The notes under the pieces: model-generated
The model's database searches: none
Told to the model about the DNA's origin: nothing
Seen by the model: the letters and a program-made list of their open reading frames with translations, nothing else
Assembly: GCA_030917865.1 (NCBI GenBank)
Contig: JAUPTX010000004.1
Location: forward strand, 1 to 57,130
Source of the DNA: Patescibacteria group bacterium
GTDB lineage: Bacteria > Patescibacteriota > Minisyncoccia > Phycocordibacterales > CSBR16-119
Length of the DNA: 57,130 bases
Reading direction: 5' to 3'
Translations under genes and position numbers: made by a program
Part shown: positions 56,806-57,130 of the stretch, one piece after another
Position numbering within the stretch: position 1 is the stretch's first letter
How the letters are laid out: each line of letters begins with the position of its first letter

Positions 56806-57130
56806 ATGAAAAACATAATTTTAGCAATACTTGGAATAGGTTTTATGGTTTTGGTTGTTATGATTTTTGGTAAAGATCAAAATCAAGAAACACAAACAGG
56901 TGGCATGACTACAAACGGCCCAGTTTTAGCTCTTTCAGAATCTGTCTGGGTTTGGGACAAGACTTTGATGAATGATGACACAACCATAATTCCTCAAAAA
57001 TCTGGAGCTTTCAGTATTTCATTTACTAAAGATGGAAATGTTTCTGGTACAACTGATTGTAATGGTTTTTCTGGAACATATACATTGTCAGGAGAAGGTG
57101 TTCTAACCTTTGGACCAATAGCTTCTACAA
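56806..57130 (+). CDS. META/HslJ-domain exported protein (3' end outside window)
   Basis: Open from ATG 56806 to the window edge, 108 residues visible. An N-terminal hydrophobic segment (NIILAILGIGFMVLVVMIF) is followed by a linker and a META-type domain: ESVWVWDKT, FSISFTKDGNVSG, TDCNGFSGTYTLSGEG and LTFGPIAST, the usual order in HslJ/META proteins. TGA-TAATAT lies about 30 bases upstream. The C-terminal part is missing because of the window boundary. Confidence 0.75.
   Translation, partial: MKNIILAILGIGFMVLVVMIFGKDQNQETQTGGMTTNGPVLALSESVWVWDKTLMNDDTTIIPQKSGAFSISFTKDGNVSGTTDCNGFSGTYTLSGEGVLTFGPIAST

Noticed and set aside
1-57130. tRNA or rRNA genes
   Set aside because: No T-arm-like GTTCRANYC with matching acceptor stems and no rRNA-like stretch was noticed; a covariance search would be decisive.

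Overview
The window looks like a piece of a small, AT-rich (roughly one-third GC by eye) genome from the Candidate Phyla Radiation (Patescibacteria), most likely a Parcubacteria (Paceibacteria) lineage. The evidence is reduced or altered core proteins (575-residue AlaS without the C-Ala domain, cysteine-free bL36, RecR without its zinc finger, a PriA-like protein without Walker A), CPR-type hypothetical families (a membrane protein ending in an FHFPGR...NLPI-like tail, a sigma-region-4/HARE-HTH protein, an FtsA/PilM-like ATPase paired with a membrane partner) and very tight gene packing. This placement is inference; no 16S rRNA is present, and I found no rRNA or tRNA gene.

Layout. 1-4.6 kb: tail of a membrane protein, then a minus-strand operon trxB-idsA-crtB-crtI (carotenoid precursors). 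4.7-8.0 kb: ftsZ, ftsA, ybeY, rpsU. 8.0-16 kb: PriA-like protein divergent from an M23 peptidase, mreB, holB-like, frr, rseP, HARE-HTH regulator. 16-25 kb: envelope and RNA-processing genes (mltG, DEDDh exonuclease, mnmA, alaS) and the FtsA/PilM-like pair. 25.2-29.4 kb: infA-rpmJ-rpsM-rpsK-rpsD-rpoA-rplQ-rplM-rpsI. 29.4-29.7 kb: an unusual intergenic region with a GC-rich REP-like hairpin and a 158-bp imperfect palindrome. 30-38 kb: Pif1-like helicase, a PaaX/Cas2-fold regulator divergent from a chaperone operon grpE-X-dnaK-CDPS-dnaJ, where X is a membrane/zinc-ribbon protein and CDPS is a probable tRNA-dependent cyclodipeptide synthase. 38-50 kb: ion channel, cysS, corA, rplU, recR, dnaB, trpS, DUF305, YceI, DEAD-box helicase with a structured leader. 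50-57 kb: mostly small envelope proteins and an NhaD-type antiporter.

Two gene populations are interleaved. The AT-rich housekeeping transcription units often begin with a -10 box, commonly extended (TGn), ending only 6-11 bases before the start codon, so their mRNAs should be leaderless or nearly so. Scattered between them are about 15 GC-richer, mostly orphan, single-gene units. Where a promoter can be read they usually have a consensus sigma70 promoter, an 18-62 base A/C-rich leader that often holds a small hairpin, and a strong GC-rich intrinsic terminator. Several encode exported or membrane proteins. This dual architecture and the cyclodipeptide synthase inside the DnaK operon are the two most interesting signals here.
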